A stretch of 64,000 nt of DNA from Aminobacter niigataensis (GCF_014200015.1 NZ_JACHOT010000007.1:209144-273143); one strand, 5' to 3'; counted from the first letter of the stretch, positions 1 through 10,003 are shown. Numbers and translations: made by a program. Notes: a model not told the origin generated them from the sequence alone.

Positions 1-981
1 GACAAGCATCTCCGGCTGTTCCTCATCGGCAAGGGCCAGCGCGTCGGCGAGCACCAGCCGGCCCTCGGCATCGGTGTTGCCGATCTCGACCGTGATGCCC
101 TTGCGGCTCTGCAGCACGTCGCCCGGGCGGAAGGCGTTGGCCGAGATCGAATTCTCCACCGCGGGGATGAGCACGCGCAGCCTGACGTTCAGCCTTGCCG
201 CCATGATCATCGAGGCAAGGCCAAGCACGTTGGCGGCACCGCCCATGTCCTTCTTCATCAAAAGCATGCCCGAGGCAGGCTTGATGTCGAGACCGCCGGT
301 GTCGAAGCAGACGCCCTTGCCGACAAGCGTGACCTTCGGGGCGTCGCTTGCGCCCCAGGTCAGGTCGATCAGTCGCGGCGCATCATGCGAGGCGCGGCCG
401 ACGGCGTGGATCATCGGGAAATTGTGTTCAAGCAGGCCGTCGCCGATCGTCACGCGGACCTCGGCGCCATGTGCGCCGGCAAGAGTCCGTGCCGCGGCTT
501 CGAGCGCCGAGGGGCCCATGTCATTGGTCGGCGTATTGACGAGGTCGCGGACGAGGAAAACCGCTTCGACCAGGCGCTTGAGGCGATCGGCATCGACCCC
601 CGCTGGGACCGCCAGCCCAAGTTCCCTGCCCGGCTTCTTGCCATATCGGGTGAAGCTGTAGCCGCCGAGCGCGACTGCAAGCGCGGCCAGCTCGGGATGC
701 GCCGGCGCGGTGGCGAAATGCCAGTCGCCTTCCGGCAGGTTGCGGGCAAGAACGCCGAAGCCAAGCCCGTTTTCCTGCTGACCCGTGCCGAACAGCGCCC
801 CGGCCAGCCTGCCGTCCACGCCGGGCACGGCTAGCACCCTGCCCGCCTCGCCGGCAAAGCCGTTGGCATTGGCCCAGGCGGCAATTTCGGGTGCAAGACC
901 GGCATTGCCCAGGCCATCCTTGGCAACAAGATGGATCGGCAGCGCATCGCTGGGCTTGGCGTCGAGCAGTTCGACCGGCAT
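1..981 (-). CDS. Leucyl aminopeptidase family protein (M17), 3' end outside window
   Basis: Cytosolic dinuclear-metal aminopeptidase of family M17, which removes N-terminal residues from peptides. About 327 N-terminal residues are present and the C-terminus runs off the left edge. Visible signatures are VGKGVCFDTGG and KKDMGGAA (metal-binding Lys and Asp) and the family hallmark NTDAEGRLVLADAL near the window edge. I start it at ATG 981 (MPVELLDAK) because GAAGGA lies 6 nt upstream. It is divergent from tadD; the 135 bp between them holds both promoters and a CtrA-like box. The substrate cannot be told from sequence, and a pepA symbol would be a family-level guess. Confidence 0.9.
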   Translation of the reverse strand, partial: MPVELLDAKPSDALPIHLVAKDGLGNAGLAPEIAAWANANGFAGEAGRVLAVPGVDGRLAGALFGTGQQENGLGFGVLARNLPEGDWHFATAPAHPELAALAVALGGYSFTRYGKKPGRELGLAVPAGVDADRLKRLVEAVFLVRDLVNTPTNDMGPSALEAAARTLAGAHGAEVRVTIGDGLLEHNFPMIHAVGRASHDAPRLIDLTWGASDAPKVTLVGKGVCFDTGGLDIKPASGMLLMKKDMGGAANVLGLASMIMAARLNVRLRVLIPAVENSISANAFRPGDVLQSRKGITVEIGNTDAEGRLVLADALALADEEQPEMLV

Positions 982-1026
982 TGCGGCTTCCTTCAGTGTC
1001 GGACGGCTCGGTACATCAGGGCACTC

Positions 1027-1041
1027 TTAACCATCCGTTAG
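1027..1041. promoter_or_regulatory. CtrA-like box (TTAA-N7-TTAG) before tadD
   Basis: TTAA at 1027-1030, seven bases, then TTAG at 1038-1041: 7 of 8 matches to the alphaproteobacterial CtrA consensus TTAA-N7-TTAA. It lies in the divergent lap/tadD intergenic region, 75 bp before the tadD start. Binding is inferred from the motif only. Confidence 0.4.
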
Positions 1042-1116
1042 GGTTAACAGATTATTTCTCCAAAGCGGGGAAATGGCCGGCGAACGGCCACGCGGACGAA
1101 TGGAGACCTGCCTCCG

Positions 1117-1926
1117 ATGTTGACCAATCGCTCGATGAACGCAACGGGAAAACGCCTTGCAAGAGCGGCTTTCGTGGCACTGCTGATGGCAGGCGTCGCC
1201 GGTTGCGGCACCAGCAAGATGACCACCGGTTCGATCGGCCGTGGCAAATCGGTCGACACCATGTCGACCGGCGCGATCGCAGGTTCCGCCGACCAGATCG
1301 GACGCACCTATGCCAGCGACCCGAACAACAAGCCGGTGGCTATGCAGTACGCCTCGGTGCTGCAGATGAAGGGCCAGACCGATCAATCGCTCGCTGTCAT
1401 GCGCAAGCTCGCGATCGGCTACCCTAAGGACCGGGACGTGCTCGCCGCATACGGCAAGGCGCTGGCCGCGTCGGGCGAGTTGCAGCCGGCGCTCGACGCC
1501 GTGCGCCGCGCCCAGACCCCGGAATATCCCGACTGGAAGTTGGTCTCGGCAGAGGCAGCGATCCTCGACCAGCTCGGCCAGACACAGGACGCGCGCAGCC
1601 TTTACCGCAAGGCGCTCGACCTCAAGCCGAACGAGCCGACCGTGCTCTCCAATCTCGGCATGTCCTATGTGCTCGAAGGCGACCTGAAGTCGGCCGAGAC
1701 CTATCTGCGCTCGGCCGCCTCGCAGCAGGGCGCGGACAGCCGCGTGCGCCAAAATCTTGCGCTCGCCATCGGCCTCCAGGGACGGTTCGGCGAAGCCGAG
1801 CAGATCGCCAAACAGGAGCTTTCGCCCGAACAAGCGCAGGCCAATGTCACCTATCTCCGAAACATGCTTGCCCAGCAGAACGCCTGGAACCAGATCAAGG
1901 CCGAGGACAAGCCCACCACCAACTGA
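1117..1926 (+). CDS. tadD: Tad pilus lipoprotein TadD (TPR protein)
   Basis: A 269-residue tetratricopeptide-repeat lipoprotein, the pilotin-like TadD component of the Tad/Flp pilus machine, which in other systems helps the secretin assemble. The N-terminus is basic, then hydrophobic, and ends in a lipobox (VAGC, Cys near residue 30), so it is probably anchored in the outer membrane. TPR-type helices occupy about residues 65-250 (for example PTVLSNLGMSYVLEGDLKSA). GGAG sits about 11 nt before ATG 1117; a second in-frame ATG at 1135 is possible. It converges on tadC and shares a terminator with it, so it lies outside the leftward cpa operon. Confidence 0.85.
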   Translation: MLTNRSMNATGKRLARAAFVALLMAGVAGCGTSKMTTGSIGRGKSVDTMSTGAIAGSADQIGRTYASDPNNKPVAMQYASVLQMKGQTDQSLAVMRKLAIGYPKDRDVLAAYGKALAASGELQPALDAVRRAQTPEYPDWKLVSAEAAILDQLGQTQDARSLYRKALDLKPNEPTVLSNLGMSYVLEGDLKSAETYLRSAASQQGADSRVRQNLALAIGLQGRFGEAEQIAKQELSPEQAQANVTYLRNMLAQQNAWNQIKAEDKPTTN

Positions 1927-1945
1927 CCGCTTGCCGCCGGATACG

Positions 1946-1977
1946 AAAAAGGCCGCGTTGTCTGACGCGGCCTTTTT
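1946..1977. terminator. Bidirectional terminator between tadD and tadC
   Basis: GGCCGCG (1951-1957) pairs with CGCGGCC (1966-1972), flanked by A5 on the left and T5 on the right, so it serves both converging genes tadD (+) and tadC (-). Confidence 0.85.
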
Positions 1978-2001
1978 CGTTCATGACTGGCGATGCGGAA
2001 C

Positions 2002-3018
2002 CTATTCGCTGCTCGACTGCGGCTTGTCGCCAAACAGGCCGCGTTCGCTGATCTGGATGCCGGCAGGGCCGAGGATGATGGCAAACAGCACCGGCAGGAA
2101 AAACAGGATCATCGGCACTGTCAGCTTGGGCGGCAGTGCGGCAGCCTTCTTCTCGGCAGCGTTCATGCGCATGTCACGGCTTTCGGCTGCCAGCACGCGC
2201 AGGGCATGCGCGACCGGGGTGCCGTAGCGCTCTGCCTGGATCAAGGCCTGGGTCACCGACTTGACGGAGTCGAGGCCGGTGCGGGCGGCGAGGTTCTCAT
2301 AGGCTTGGCGGCGCTCAGTCAGGTAGGAAAGCTCGGCGTTGGTCAGCACGAACTCTTCGGCGAGGTCGACGGATTGCGAGCCGATCTCATCGGCGACCTT
2401 GCGAAGCGCCGCTTCCACCGACATGCCCGATTCGACGCAGATCAGCATCAGGTCGAGTGCATCCGGCCATGCCTGCTGGATCGACTGCTTGCGCTTGGTG
2501 GCGCGGTTGGAGACGTAGAGCACCGGCAGGTAGAAACCGGCATAGGCAGCCACGATACAGATGAAAATCTTGACGAAGATCGGCTTTTCCGCGGCTCCGC
2601 CCATTGCGAACACGTAGACAGCCGCCAGCACGAAGCCGACGAAGGGCAACACCAGGCGAAAGAACAGGAAGCGCGTTAGAGGATTCTGGCCGCGGAAGCC
2701 GGCAACCTTCAGCTTGTTGAGCGTCCCTTCGTCAACGAGCGCACGGCGCAGGTCGAGGCGCTCGACGATGTTGCGCATGCCGACATGCTGCTGCTCGCGC
2801 AGCGCGCCACGGCGGCGATCACTTTCGGCGGCGAGGCGGACGCGCTGCTTGGCGCGCAACTCATCGCGTTCCAGAGCAACGGCTTTCATGCGCGCCTTGA
2901 GCGGATTGCCGATCAGCGACGGCATCGCGGTGAAGACCGTGGCAAAGACAGCGATTCCGACCAGCAGTGCGATGAGGAAGGACGGATCCGTGAGCGACTT
3001 GACGACTTGATCGGTCAT
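2002..3018 (-). CDS. tadC: Tad pilus inner-membrane platform protein TadC
   Basis: A 338-residue type II secretion F-family (T2SSF) inner-membrane protein, which with TadB forms the platform that couples the CpaF ATPase to pilin polymerisation. There is one N-terminal membrane segment (about 13-35), two near 116-169 and a C-terminal one (about 300-323), with the cytoplasmic F domain between (about 180-300). The motif AWPDALDLMLICVESGMS is typical of the family. It begins 7 bp after the tadB stop and is last in the leftward operon. ctpI is the Agrobacterium name for this position. Confidence 0.92.
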   Translation of the reverse strand: MTDQVVKSLTDPSFLIALLVGIAVFATVFTAMPSLIGNPLKARMKAVALERDELRAKQRVRLAAESDRRRGALREQQHVGMRNIVERLDLRRALVDEGTLNKLKVAGFRGQNPLTRFLFFRLVLPFVGFVLAAVYVFAMGGAAEKPIFVKIFICIVAAYAGFYLPVLYVSNRATKRKQSIQQAWPDALDLMLICVESGMSVEAALRKVADEIGSQSVDLAEEFVLTNAELSYLTERRQAYENLAARTGLDSVKSVTQALIQAERYGTPVAHALRVLAAESRDMRMNAAEKKAAALPPKLTVPMILFFLPVLFAIILGPAGIQISERGLFGDKPQSSSE

Positions 3019-3025
3019 TTGTGCA

Positions 3026-4039
3026 CTAGACCTCGAAATTCATCATCTTGCGCATCACGAAGATGCCGATCGACATCCAGATGCCCGAGATGCCCAGGAT
3101 CAGGTTGCCGGTATTCGTGGTGAAAAGCGGCATGATGTAGTTCGGGCTCGATAGGTAGACGAGGGTGGCGACGATGATCGGCAGGGCGCCGATGATTACG
3201 GCCGAGGCCTTTGCTTCCATCGACAGCGCCTGAACCTTGGCTTTCATCTTCTTGCGGTCACGCAGCACGCGCGACAGGTTGCCCAATGCTTCCGAGAGGT
3301 TGCCGCCCGCTTGGCTCTGAATCTGGATGACGATACCGAAGAAACCGGCCTCGGGGCACGGCATGGTCTCGGTCATGCGCAAGGCCGCATCGGGGATGGC
3401 GATGCCGACCTGCTGAGACTCGACTATGCGGCGGAACTCGCCGCGCACCGGCTCCGGCGATTCCGACGCGATGAGGCGAATGCCGTCGTTGAGCGGCAGA
3501 CCCGACTTCACCGCACGCACGATGATGTCGAGCGCATTGGGAAACTCTTCCAGGAATTGCTTGACGCGACGGTTGCGCCGGAAGGCGACAAACCAGCGCG
3601 GCAGGCCGATCGTGCCTGCAAGCAGCGCACCGGGCAGCAGGATCAGCGGGGCACCGGCGATGTAGACGAAAAGAGTCGCAACGATGCCGCAAACCACCGA
3701 ATAGACATAGAAGCGCTCGATCGTCACCTGCATGCCGGCCTGCCGGATCTGGACCTTCAGCGGCGGCTTCTTGATGTTGCGGTCCTTGGCCCTCTGCTTG
3801 TCGTCCAGTTCCTTGAGCGTGTCCTGAACCGACTTCCTGCGCTTGGCGACTTCGGCAGTCCGATCGCGCGAAGCCTTGACCAGCGAGCGATCCGTTTCGG
3901 TCTGCCTTACAGTCGAAAGGCGGCGCTCGGTGTTGCTCTCGGTTTCCATGCGCTTGAACAGGAAAGCGTAAGCCACCAGGCCGGCGCTGAGACCGGCAAG
4001 CGCGACAAATACCAGCATTGAAGCATCAAGCCCGAACAT
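3026..4039 (-). CDS. tadB: Tad pilus inner-membrane platform protein TadB
   Basis: A 337-residue T2SSF-family inner-membrane protein, partner of TadC in the Tad pilus platform. There is an N-terminal membrane helix (about 8-29), a helix pair around 108-150 and two C-terminal helices (about 283-333). Between them is the cytoplasmic F domain with the family pattern FPNALDIIVRAVKSGLPL and the motif QAGGNLSEALGNLS. A charged linker rich in Lys/Arg spans residues 40-95. It follows cpaF by 43 bp and precedes tadC by 7 bp in the same operon. Confidence 0.93.
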   Translation of the reverse strand: MFGLDASMLVFVALAGLSAGLVAYAFLFKRMETESNTERRLSTVRQTETDRSLVKASRDRTAEVAKRRKSVQDTLKELDDKQRAKDRNIKKPPLKVQIRQAGMQVTIERFYVYSVVCGIVATLFVYIAGAPLILLPGALLAGTIGLPRWFVAFRRNRRVKQFLEEFPNALDIIVRAVKSGLPLNDGIRLIASESPEPVRGEFRRIVESQQVGIAIPDAALRMTETMPCPEAGFFGIVIQIQSQAGGNLSEALGNLSRVLRDRKKMKAKVQALSMEAKASAVIIGALPIIVATLVYLSSPNYIMPLFTTNTGNLILGISGIWMSIGIFVMRKMMNFEV

Positions 4040-4082
4040 GGCGCGCTAAATCCTCCCTGCTCGCATCGTTGTTAGTGCCATC

Positions 4083-5588
4083 TCAGTCAGCGCTCTTTTC
4101 CATGCTCTCGAGAGCATTGGCCAACCGGGAATCCTCGCCGAAGTAGCGTGCCCGGTCCCAGAAATGCGGCCGGCCGATCCCCGTGGAAACGTGCTGGCCG
4201 AGAAGCCTGCCGTTCTGGTCCTCGCCCTTGATGTTGTAGAGCACCAGGTCCTGGGTGATGATGACGTCGCCTTCCATGCCGATCACCTCGGTGATGTGGG
4301 TGATGCGGCGCGAGCCATCGCGCAGGCGGGCGGCCTGGATGATGACGTCGACGGAACCGACGATGATCTCGCGAACCGTCTTCTGTGGCAGCGAATAGCC
4401 GCCCATGGCGATCATGGACTCGATACGATTGAGGCACTCGCGCGGGCTGTTGGAGTGGATGGTGCCCATCGATCCGTCGTGGCCGGTGTTCATCGCCTGC
4501 AACAGGTCGAACACTTCCGGTCCGCGCACTTCGCCGACGATGATCCGCTCCGGACGCATGCGCAGGCAGTTCTTGACCAGGTCGCGCATGGTCACCTCGC
4601 CCTCGCCTTCCAGGTTGGCGGGACGGGTTTCGAGACGGACCACATGCGGCTGCTGCAGCTGCAGTTCTGCCGAGTCCTCGCAGGTGATGATGCGCTCGTC
4701 GCGGTCGATATAGTTGGTCAGGCAGTTGAGCAGGGTCGTCTTGCCCGAACCGGTACCGCCTGAAATGACGATGTTGCAACGGACCCGGCCGATGATCTTC
4801 AGCACGTCGGCGCCATGCTGGGAAATCGCGCCGAACTTGACGAGCTGGTCGAGCGTCAGCTTGTCCTTCTTGAATTTTCGAATGGTGAGCGCGGTGCCGT
4901 CGATCGACAGCGGCGGCGCGATGACGTTGACGCGGGACCCGTCTGGCAAGCGCGCATCGCAGATCGGCGAGGATTCATCGACACGGCGGCCGACCTGGCT
5001 GACGATGCGCTGGCAGATGTTGAGCAGTTGCTGGTTGTCGCGGAAGCGAATGCCCGTCTGTTCGACCTTGCCGTTGACTTCGATGTAGACGTTCCTGGCG
5101 CCATTCACCATGATGTCGGCGATGTCGTCGCGGGCCAGCAAAGGCTCCAGCGGACCATAGCCGAGAACGTCGTTGCAGATATCCTCGAGCAGCTCTTCCT
5201 GCTCGGCGATCGACATTGCGAAGTTCTTGATCGCGATGATATCGTTGACGATATCGCGGATTTCCTCACGCGCACTGTCAGGATCGAGCTTGGCCAATTG
5301 CGACAGGTCGATGGTGTCGATCAGCGCCGAAAAGACCTGGCTTTTCGTGTCGTAGTAGCTTTCGCTGCGTTCGCGCTGCGCCTTGCGCGGTTCCGCGGCG
5401 GCGAATGGCGGAGCCGGCTGGACCGTCCGCCGCTGCGCCGCGGCCGGCTCTACGGGCGGCGCCGGGACGGGGGGACGCGGCGCGACCAGTGTGTCGCTGG
5501 TGCTCGCGACCGGCGCCTGTATGGGTGCGTTCGGGCGGAATCCCGGCGTTGAGCGGTTGCCGTCGTCGCTGCCTCTTCTGCCAAACAT
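4083..5588 (-). CDS. cpaF: Tad pilus assembly/retraction ATPase CpaF (TadA)
   Basis: A 501-residue secretion-superfamily (VirB11/GspE-like) hexameric ATPase that powers Flp pilus biogenesis at the cytoplasmic face. Residues 1-75 are a low-complexity Pro/Ala-rich tail. The N-terminal domain follows ([18 protein letters not shown]), then Walker [10 protein letters not shown] (277-285), the Asp box (CEDSAEL), a Walker B region RIIVGEVRG (348-356) and the His box GTIHSN (375-380). All ATPase signatures are intact. It lies between cpaE and tadB with short gaps, consistent with one transcript. Confidence 0.95.
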   Translation of the reverse strand: MFGRRGSDDGNRSTPGFRPNAPIQAPVASTSDTLVAPRPPVPAPPVEPAAAQRRTVQPAPPFAAAEPRKAQRERSESYYDTKSQVFSALIDTIDLSQLAKLDPDSAREEIRDIVNDIIAIKNFAMSIAEQEELLEDICNDVLGYGPLEPLLARDDIADIMVNGARNVYIEVNGKVEQTGIRFRDNQQLLNICQRIVSQVGRRVDESSPICDARLPDGSRVNVIAPPLSIDGTALTIRKFKKDKLTLDQLVKFGAISQHGADVLKIIGRVRCNIVISGGTGSGKTTLLNCLTNYIDRDERIITCEDSAELQLQQPHVVRLETRPANLEGEGEVTMRDLVKNCLRMRPERIIVGEVRGPEVFDLLQAMNTGHDGSMGTIHSNSPRECLNRIESMIAMGGYSLPQKTVREIIVGSVDVIIQAARLRDGSRRITHITEVIGMEGDVIITQDLVLYNIKGEDQNGRLLGQHVSTGIGRPHFWDRARYFGEDSRLANALESMEKSAD

Positions 5589-5617
5589 GGTCGACTATCG
5601 CCTCCGCCGCGCCGGCA

Positions 5618-6901
5618 TCACTTCTTGCGAGCCTTGAGCCGGGCCAGAATTCCGCCAAGCCCTGACTGTTTCTTGACCTTGGCTTCCGACCTCCCAGTCA
5701 GCACATGCGCAATCTCGTTGATCATATGGACCGTCGGGTTCTTCGCATCCATCTCGCCCAGCATGCGGCCATTGTTTGCGGCATTGCCAAACAGCAGCGC
5801 GTCGAAGGGGATGACGGACATCGGGGTGATGCCGAGCGGTTCGGCGAAATCGCTTGCCGCAATTTCCGGACGCTTGGGCAGACCTGCCTGATTGAGGATC
5901 AGCCTCGGCGGCGGATCGTTGGGCCGCAGCCGCTTGAGCATATCGACCAGGTTCTTGGTATTGCGCAGATTGGCGAGTTCCGGCGTGGCGGTGATGACCA
6001 CTTCGTCGGCACGGGCCAGGGTGTTCTTGCTCCAACCACTCCAGATGTGGGGGACATCGAGCACCAGCAGCGGGGTGCTGCGCTGAGCGGTGTCGATGAT
6101 CTGGGCGAACGCCTCTGGATCGAAATCGTAGACGCGCTCGAGCGTCGAGGGCGCGGCAAGCAGGGACAGGTGTTCGGCACATTGGGCCAAAAGGCGGTCC
6201 AGGTAGACCTCGTCGACGCGCTCGGGCGCAAACACCGCCTCGGCAATGCCTTGGGCGGGGTCCTGATCGAAGTTGATGTTGGCGGTACCGAAAGCCAGGT
6301 CGAGGTCGGCAACGACCACTTCCGACTTGAACAGGCTGGACATGCTCCACGCAACGTTGTGGGCGATGGTCGAGGAGCCGACGCCACCCTTGGCGCCGAC
6401 GAACGCGATCGAGCGGCCCATCGGCTCCGCTTCGGGATCGATAAAGATCGAGGAGATCACGCTGACGATGTCGGCGGTCGATACGGGCGCCACGACATAT
6501 TCGGAAATGCCCGAGCGGATCAACTCGCGATAGAGCGCAATGTCATTGTAGTGCCCGATGACCACGACCTTGGAACTCGGGTCGCAATATTCCGACAGCG
6601 CGTGCAGGGCTTCGAGAAGGTTCTTCGGCTCGCGGCGCGATTCGAGAATGATCAGGTTGGGCGTCGGCGAGCCGCGATAGACTTCTACCGCAGTCTCGAC
6701 GCCGCCCATATGAACCTGGAGGTGGGCCTTGGCCATGCGTCGGTCGGCGCCGGCGCGTTCGATCGGGCCCGCGACGCTGTCGGTCTCGCAGAAGGCCTGG
6801 ATGGAGATGCGCGGCACGGGCCGCAGCGCCTGCATCAATGCCATGTCCTGATGCGGCTGCTCCGCGTTCTCAGGCTGGGAATCGTAGGCGAGATTGCTCA
6901 T
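5618..6901 (-). CDS. cpaE: Pilus assembly/localisation ATPase CpaE (TadZ)
   Basis: A 427-residue protein with an N-terminal receiver-like domain (about 50-155, without a complete phospho-acceptor set) and a C-terminal MinD/ParA-type ATPase domain with deviant Walker A KGGVGSST (about 171-178). TadZ/CpaE proteins place the Tad machine at the cell pole. I choose ATG 6901 (MSNLAYDS), preceded by GGAAG, over an in-frame TTG at 6931 that overlaps the cpaD stop. Part of the cpaB-to-tadC operon. Confidence 0.92.
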   Translation of the reverse strand: MSNLAYDSQPENAEQPHQDMALMQALRPVPRISIQAFCETDSVAGPIERAGADRRMAKAHLQVHMGGVETAVEVYRGSPTPNLIILESRREPKNLLEALHALSEYCDPSSKVVVIGHYNDIALYRELIRSGISEYVVAPVSTADIVSVISSIFIDPEAEPMGRSIAFVGAKGGVGSSTIAHNVAWSMSSLFKSEVVVADLDLAFGTANINFDQDPAQGIAEAVFAPERVDEVYLDRLLAQCAEHLSLLAAPSTLERVYDFDPEAFAQIIDTAQRSTPLLVLDVPHIWSGWSKNTLARADEVVITATPELANLRNTKNLVDMLKRLRPNDPPPRLILNQAGLPKRPEIAASDFAEPLGITPMSVIPFDALLFGNAANNGRMLGEMDAKNPTVHMINEIAHVLTGRSEAKVKKQSGLGGILARLKARKK

Positions 6902-6927
6902 TGTCTCGTTCTTCCCATAGCTCGCGA

Positions 6928-7677
6928 TCAATAGTTCACTTCGGAGTTCTTGTTGAACTCGGTGGTGATCCCGCGTTTGCGGTAGAGATCGATCACTTCG
7001 CCGCGATTTTCAGCGTCGATCTCCGTCTGCTTGCGCGGTCCAAGCAAGTCGGCAGGGTTGGCAACCTGTGCGGCGAGATTGTTCTGATAGGAACAGCCGA
7101 AATTTGCGTAGTGCTTGTTCTCGGTCGTGTTGAGCACGTCCTCCGGCCAGCTGCCGCACCGGTCGGTCTGCGCGCGCATGGCGGTGTAGGTCACACGTAC
7201 CGGCGACGCGGCATCGGCATAGGCCGCCTGGTAGCGGGCGATGTCGATACGGTTCGACGGCACGCCATTCCTCGTCGCGACGCGCGCCAGCGCCCGCGCG
7301 GCCTCGTTCGCCGCTACATCATTCGAGGCCCCCGCGGGCACCATGATCGTCAGCGCCGGCTTCGAGCGGCGGTCATAGTCGCTGAGGAAGCCGGCGAATG
7401 TCGCTTCCTGGCCCTTGGAGATGCCGCGATCGCTGGTGCCGACCGCGATGTCGAGGGTCTGGTTCTTCTCGGCAATGACGATTGGGTGATTGGTTCGGTA
7501 GTCATCCGGGATCGAGCCGACAGTGACGCTGTCGCGGTTGGTCGCGCATCCGGCGACAAGGGCAACCGCGGCCGCCGCCAGAAGCGGACGGAAGAGGCGC
7601 GACATTTCCTGCCGGGTCCGGCCGGTGGCGCGCGTGGCGTGGTGTATTGCCTGAGACATGCCCCTATCCCCGCTCAT
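6928..7677 (-). CDS. cpaD: Pilus assembly lipoprotein CpaD
   Basis: A 249-residue CpaD-family lipoprotein that accompanies the secretin CpaC in the outer membrane. A lipobox (LVAGC) follows the hydrophobic segment around residues 30-44. The mature part carries the CpaD pattern, including the motif FGCSYQNNLAAQVANPADLL near residue 195. The ATG at 7677 overlaps the cpaC stop as ATGA, which favours translational coupling. In-frame ATGs at 7659 and 7605 are alternatives, and a shorter start would give a more normal signal peptide length. Confidence 0.9.
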   Translation of the reverse strand: MSGDRGMSQAIHHATRATGRTRQEMSRLFRPLLAAAAVALVAGCATNRDSVTVGSIPDDYRTNHPIVIAEKNQTLDIAVGTSDRGISKGQEATFAGFLSDYDRRSKPALTIMVPAGASNDVAANEAARALARVATRNGVPSNRIDIARYQAAYADAASPVRVTYTAMRAQTDRCGSWPEDVLNTTENKHYANFGCSYQNNLAAQVANPADLLGPRKQTEIDAENRGEVIDLYRKRGITTEFNKNSEVNY

Positions 7678-9191
7678 TTGTAGATGAAGCCGACGACGCC
7701 GTGATAACGGCCCATGGGCTTGTCGGTTTTCATGGTGCCGTAGACGCGATTGACGCGGCCGAGGAACATGCCGGCGCCGTCGCTGGCGGCGTTGAAATTG
7801 TCGTCGGGCCTGGCGAGCTCGTTGCGCGCCACCGGACGGGCCAGATACGGCGTGACGATGATGACGAGTTCGGACTCGTTGCGGACAAAATCGCGGCTGC
7901 GGAACAGGGTGCCAAGAACGGGAATCTTGGACAGCCCGGGCAATCCGTTGACCGCCTGACGCACGTCGTCGCGGACGAGGCCGGCAATCATCATCGACCC
8001 GCCGGAGGGCAGCTCCACCGTCGTGTCGGCCAGGCGCTTACGGATCGACAGGGCCGTCATGCCAGGAGCATTGAACCTCGCTCCGCGGGATCCGCCTCCC
8101 GACAGCGAGACCGACGCTTCGGTGGTCGGCTCGGAGACCTGGGTTCTGATCTTGAGACTAATACGCCCTGGCGACAGCACCACCGGCTGAAATTCGAGAC
8201 CGATGCCGTATTCGATCTTCTCGATTTCGTAGGTCCGGCCGCCGCTTGAGCCGCCGCCTTCCTGGTTGGTCACCAGGTTGAACTCGCCGCCGACCTTGAA
8301 GGTCGCCTTTTCGCCCGAAACTGCGGTGAGTGTCGGCTCGGCCAGCGTCTTCATCACGCCAGCCTGTTCCATGGCATTGACATACGCGTCGAGAAGCGAG
8401 GTCCCGATCGAGACCTGCGAGGCGCCAAGCGGCTTGCCGAGACCCGGGATGCTGTCGCTGATGGCGCCCCAGCTGATGCCGTTGGCATCGCCCGAGCCGA
8501 TCATGTTGACGCCGAGCTGCTTCATCACCGTGCGGCTGACCTCGGCGACGGTGACCTTGAGCATCACCTGGTCGTCGCCGACGATCTGGAGCAGGTTGAC
8601 GATCTTGCTCTTCTGGCGCGTCGAGTCAGGATTGTCGATGTCGACGCCGCCATTTTCGGAGCCGCCGCTGGCGGTCTGCGAATATTGCCCGGTCGTCGCC
8701 TCACCGCCGGTGACGAAGATGGTCGCCAGATCGACAGCGCGCTTGGCATCGAGCGGCGTATCGACCATGCCGGTCAGCACGACGTTGTCGTTGATCAATT
8801 CAACCTTGATCTGCGAATTCGGGATGAAACGCTTGATGTAGTCCTCAAGCCCGGCAACGTCGCGTTCGATAGCGAGATCGAGGCTGGCGATCTGCTCGCC
8901 ATTGGGGCCGAAGACGAAGATGTTGGTCTGGCCGACCGACTTGCCGAACAGGTAGATGCGGCGCGCCGTGCGCGTCACTGCATCGGCAACAGCCGGATTG
9001 GCGACAAGGATATCGTAGGCGTCAGACGGCAGGTCGATGACCACCGACTTGTTGAGCCCAAGCTTGACGCGCTGGCTGGAATTTTCCGCGCCGACCCTCG
9101 CCTTGGCAGCAAGTACCGGCGACTGCCAGACCCCAACGGAGCCTATGGCCAACGTCGCAGCAGTCACAAGAAGTCTGGCGGTGGACCTCAT
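7674..9191 (-). CDS. cpaC: Outer-membrane secretin CpaC (RcpA)
   Basis: A 505-residue type II/III secretin forming the outer-membrane channel of the Tad pilus. It has a signal peptide (about 1-28), an N-terminal pilus-assembly N domain (about 40-110, with the NIFVFGPNGEQ strand), a BON-like region (about 110-140) and a C-terminal secretin domain with VPVLGTLFRS-like and EL(V)IIVTPYLARP elements ending near residue 450. It starts inside the cpaB stop (4-bp ATGA overlap) and ends inside the cpaD start. A separate small protein at 11335 resembles only its N domain. Confidence 0.94.
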   Translation of the reverse strand: MRSTARLLVTAATLAIGSVGVWQSPVLAAKARVGAENSSQRVKLGLNKSVVIDLPSDAYDILVANPAVADAVTRTARRIYLFGKSVGQTNIFVFGPNGEQIASLDLAIERDVAGLEDYIKRFIPNSQIKVELINDNVVLTGMVDTPLDAKRAVDLATIFVTGGEATTGQYSQTASGGSENGGVDIDNPDSTRQKSKIVNLLQIVGDDQVMLKVTVAEVSRTVMKQLGVNMIGSGDANGISWGAISDSIPGLGKPLGASQVSIGTSLLDAYVNAMEQAGVMKTLAEPTLTAVSGEKATFKVGGEFNLVTNQEGGGSSGGRTYEIEKIEYGIGLEFQPVVLSPGRISLKIRTQVSEPTTEASVSLSGGGSRGARFNAPGMTALSIRKRLADTTVELPSGGSMMIAGLVRDDVRQAVNGLPGLSKIPVLGTLFRSRDFVRNESELVIIVTPYLARPVARNELARPDDNFNAASDGAGMFLGRVNRVYGTMKTDKPMGRYHGVVGFIYK

Positions 9192-10003
9192 TTCCTTGCT
9201 CCCGATTCGGAAATCTCACCTGACTTGATCAGCCGCACCGTGCCGCGCTTGCCACTACCCGAGACCAGATAGTCGGCCTCGGCGAGGTTCTTTTCCTGGG
9301 CGTCGGCAACCGAGCGCAGGGCAAGGGTGAGGCGGTCCGCCATCTGCTGGGCCACGGTGATGATCTCGGCCTGCTGAGCGGTGAGTTCCAGCGTCGCGGT
9401 TTCGCCGACCTTGACCTTCTTGCCCTCCTCATCCTCCTGGATGGTCTGGTCGATGGCCAGCACGCGGATGTTCTTGAGGATGGTCTCGGTGGTGAAGCCG
9501 CTTCCCGATTTCGCGGCATCGCTGCGACGGGTCATGATCACGTCGACATAGTCGTTCGGCAGAATGAAGCCGCCGGCGGAGGTGTCGGCGGAAATCGCAG
9601 TGGCGACTGCGCGACTGCCTGCCGGCAAAACCGCCGACATGAAGCTCTGGCCTTCGCCGATCAGCTTCGACTTGCGCAGCGGTTCGCCGCCGTACATGGC
9701 AAGGCGCGCGACCGAATTCTTGAATTTTTCCAGCGCTTCAGGCTCGACGCTGCGCGTGATGAAATTGGGATTTATCGCGTCGCTCGGCCAAGGCTGCCAG
9801 CCGATGTTGCCCTCCACAACACCGCCCATCGGCACGTCGCCGGTGAGCACCAGCACGTCGGTGAGCGCGAGTTGCGGCTGTTGCGGCCCGGATTCGACGA
9901 TGACCTCCTGAGGAGGTGGAGCAGACATATTCTTGGCGACGAAACCAGCGCCACCCGCGGCGGCGACCGCTACGCCAAGTATCATTAGTCGCGATGCAGC
10001 CAT
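9188..10003 (-). CDS. cpaB: Pilus assembly protein CpaB (RcpC)
   Basis: A 271-residue periplasmic CpaB/RcpC protein, required with the secretin for Flp pilus export. An N-terminal membrane/signal segment (about residues 5-25) is followed by an SAF-like domain (about 45-115, with LPAGSRAVATAISADTSAGG just after it) and the family hallmark FILPNDYVDVIMTR. ATG 10003 is preferred because GGCGAGG lies 9 nt upstream; an upstream in-frame start at 10033 lacks this. First gene after a 125-bp gap that holds two CtrA-like boxes, so a promoter probably lies there. Confidence 0.9.
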   Translation of the reverse strand: MAASRLMILGVAVAAAGGAGFVAKNMSAPPPQEVIVESGPQQPQLALTDVLVLTGDVPMGGVVEGNIGWQPWPSDAINPNFITRSVEPEALEKFKNSVARLAMYGGEPLRKSKLIGEGQSFMSAVLPAGSRAVATAISADTSAGGFILPNDYVDVIMTRRSDAAKSGSGFTTETILKNIRVLAIDQTIQEDEEGKKVKVGETATLELTAQQAEIITVAQQMADRLTLALRSVADAQEKNLAEADYLVSGSGKRGTVRLIKSGEISESGARK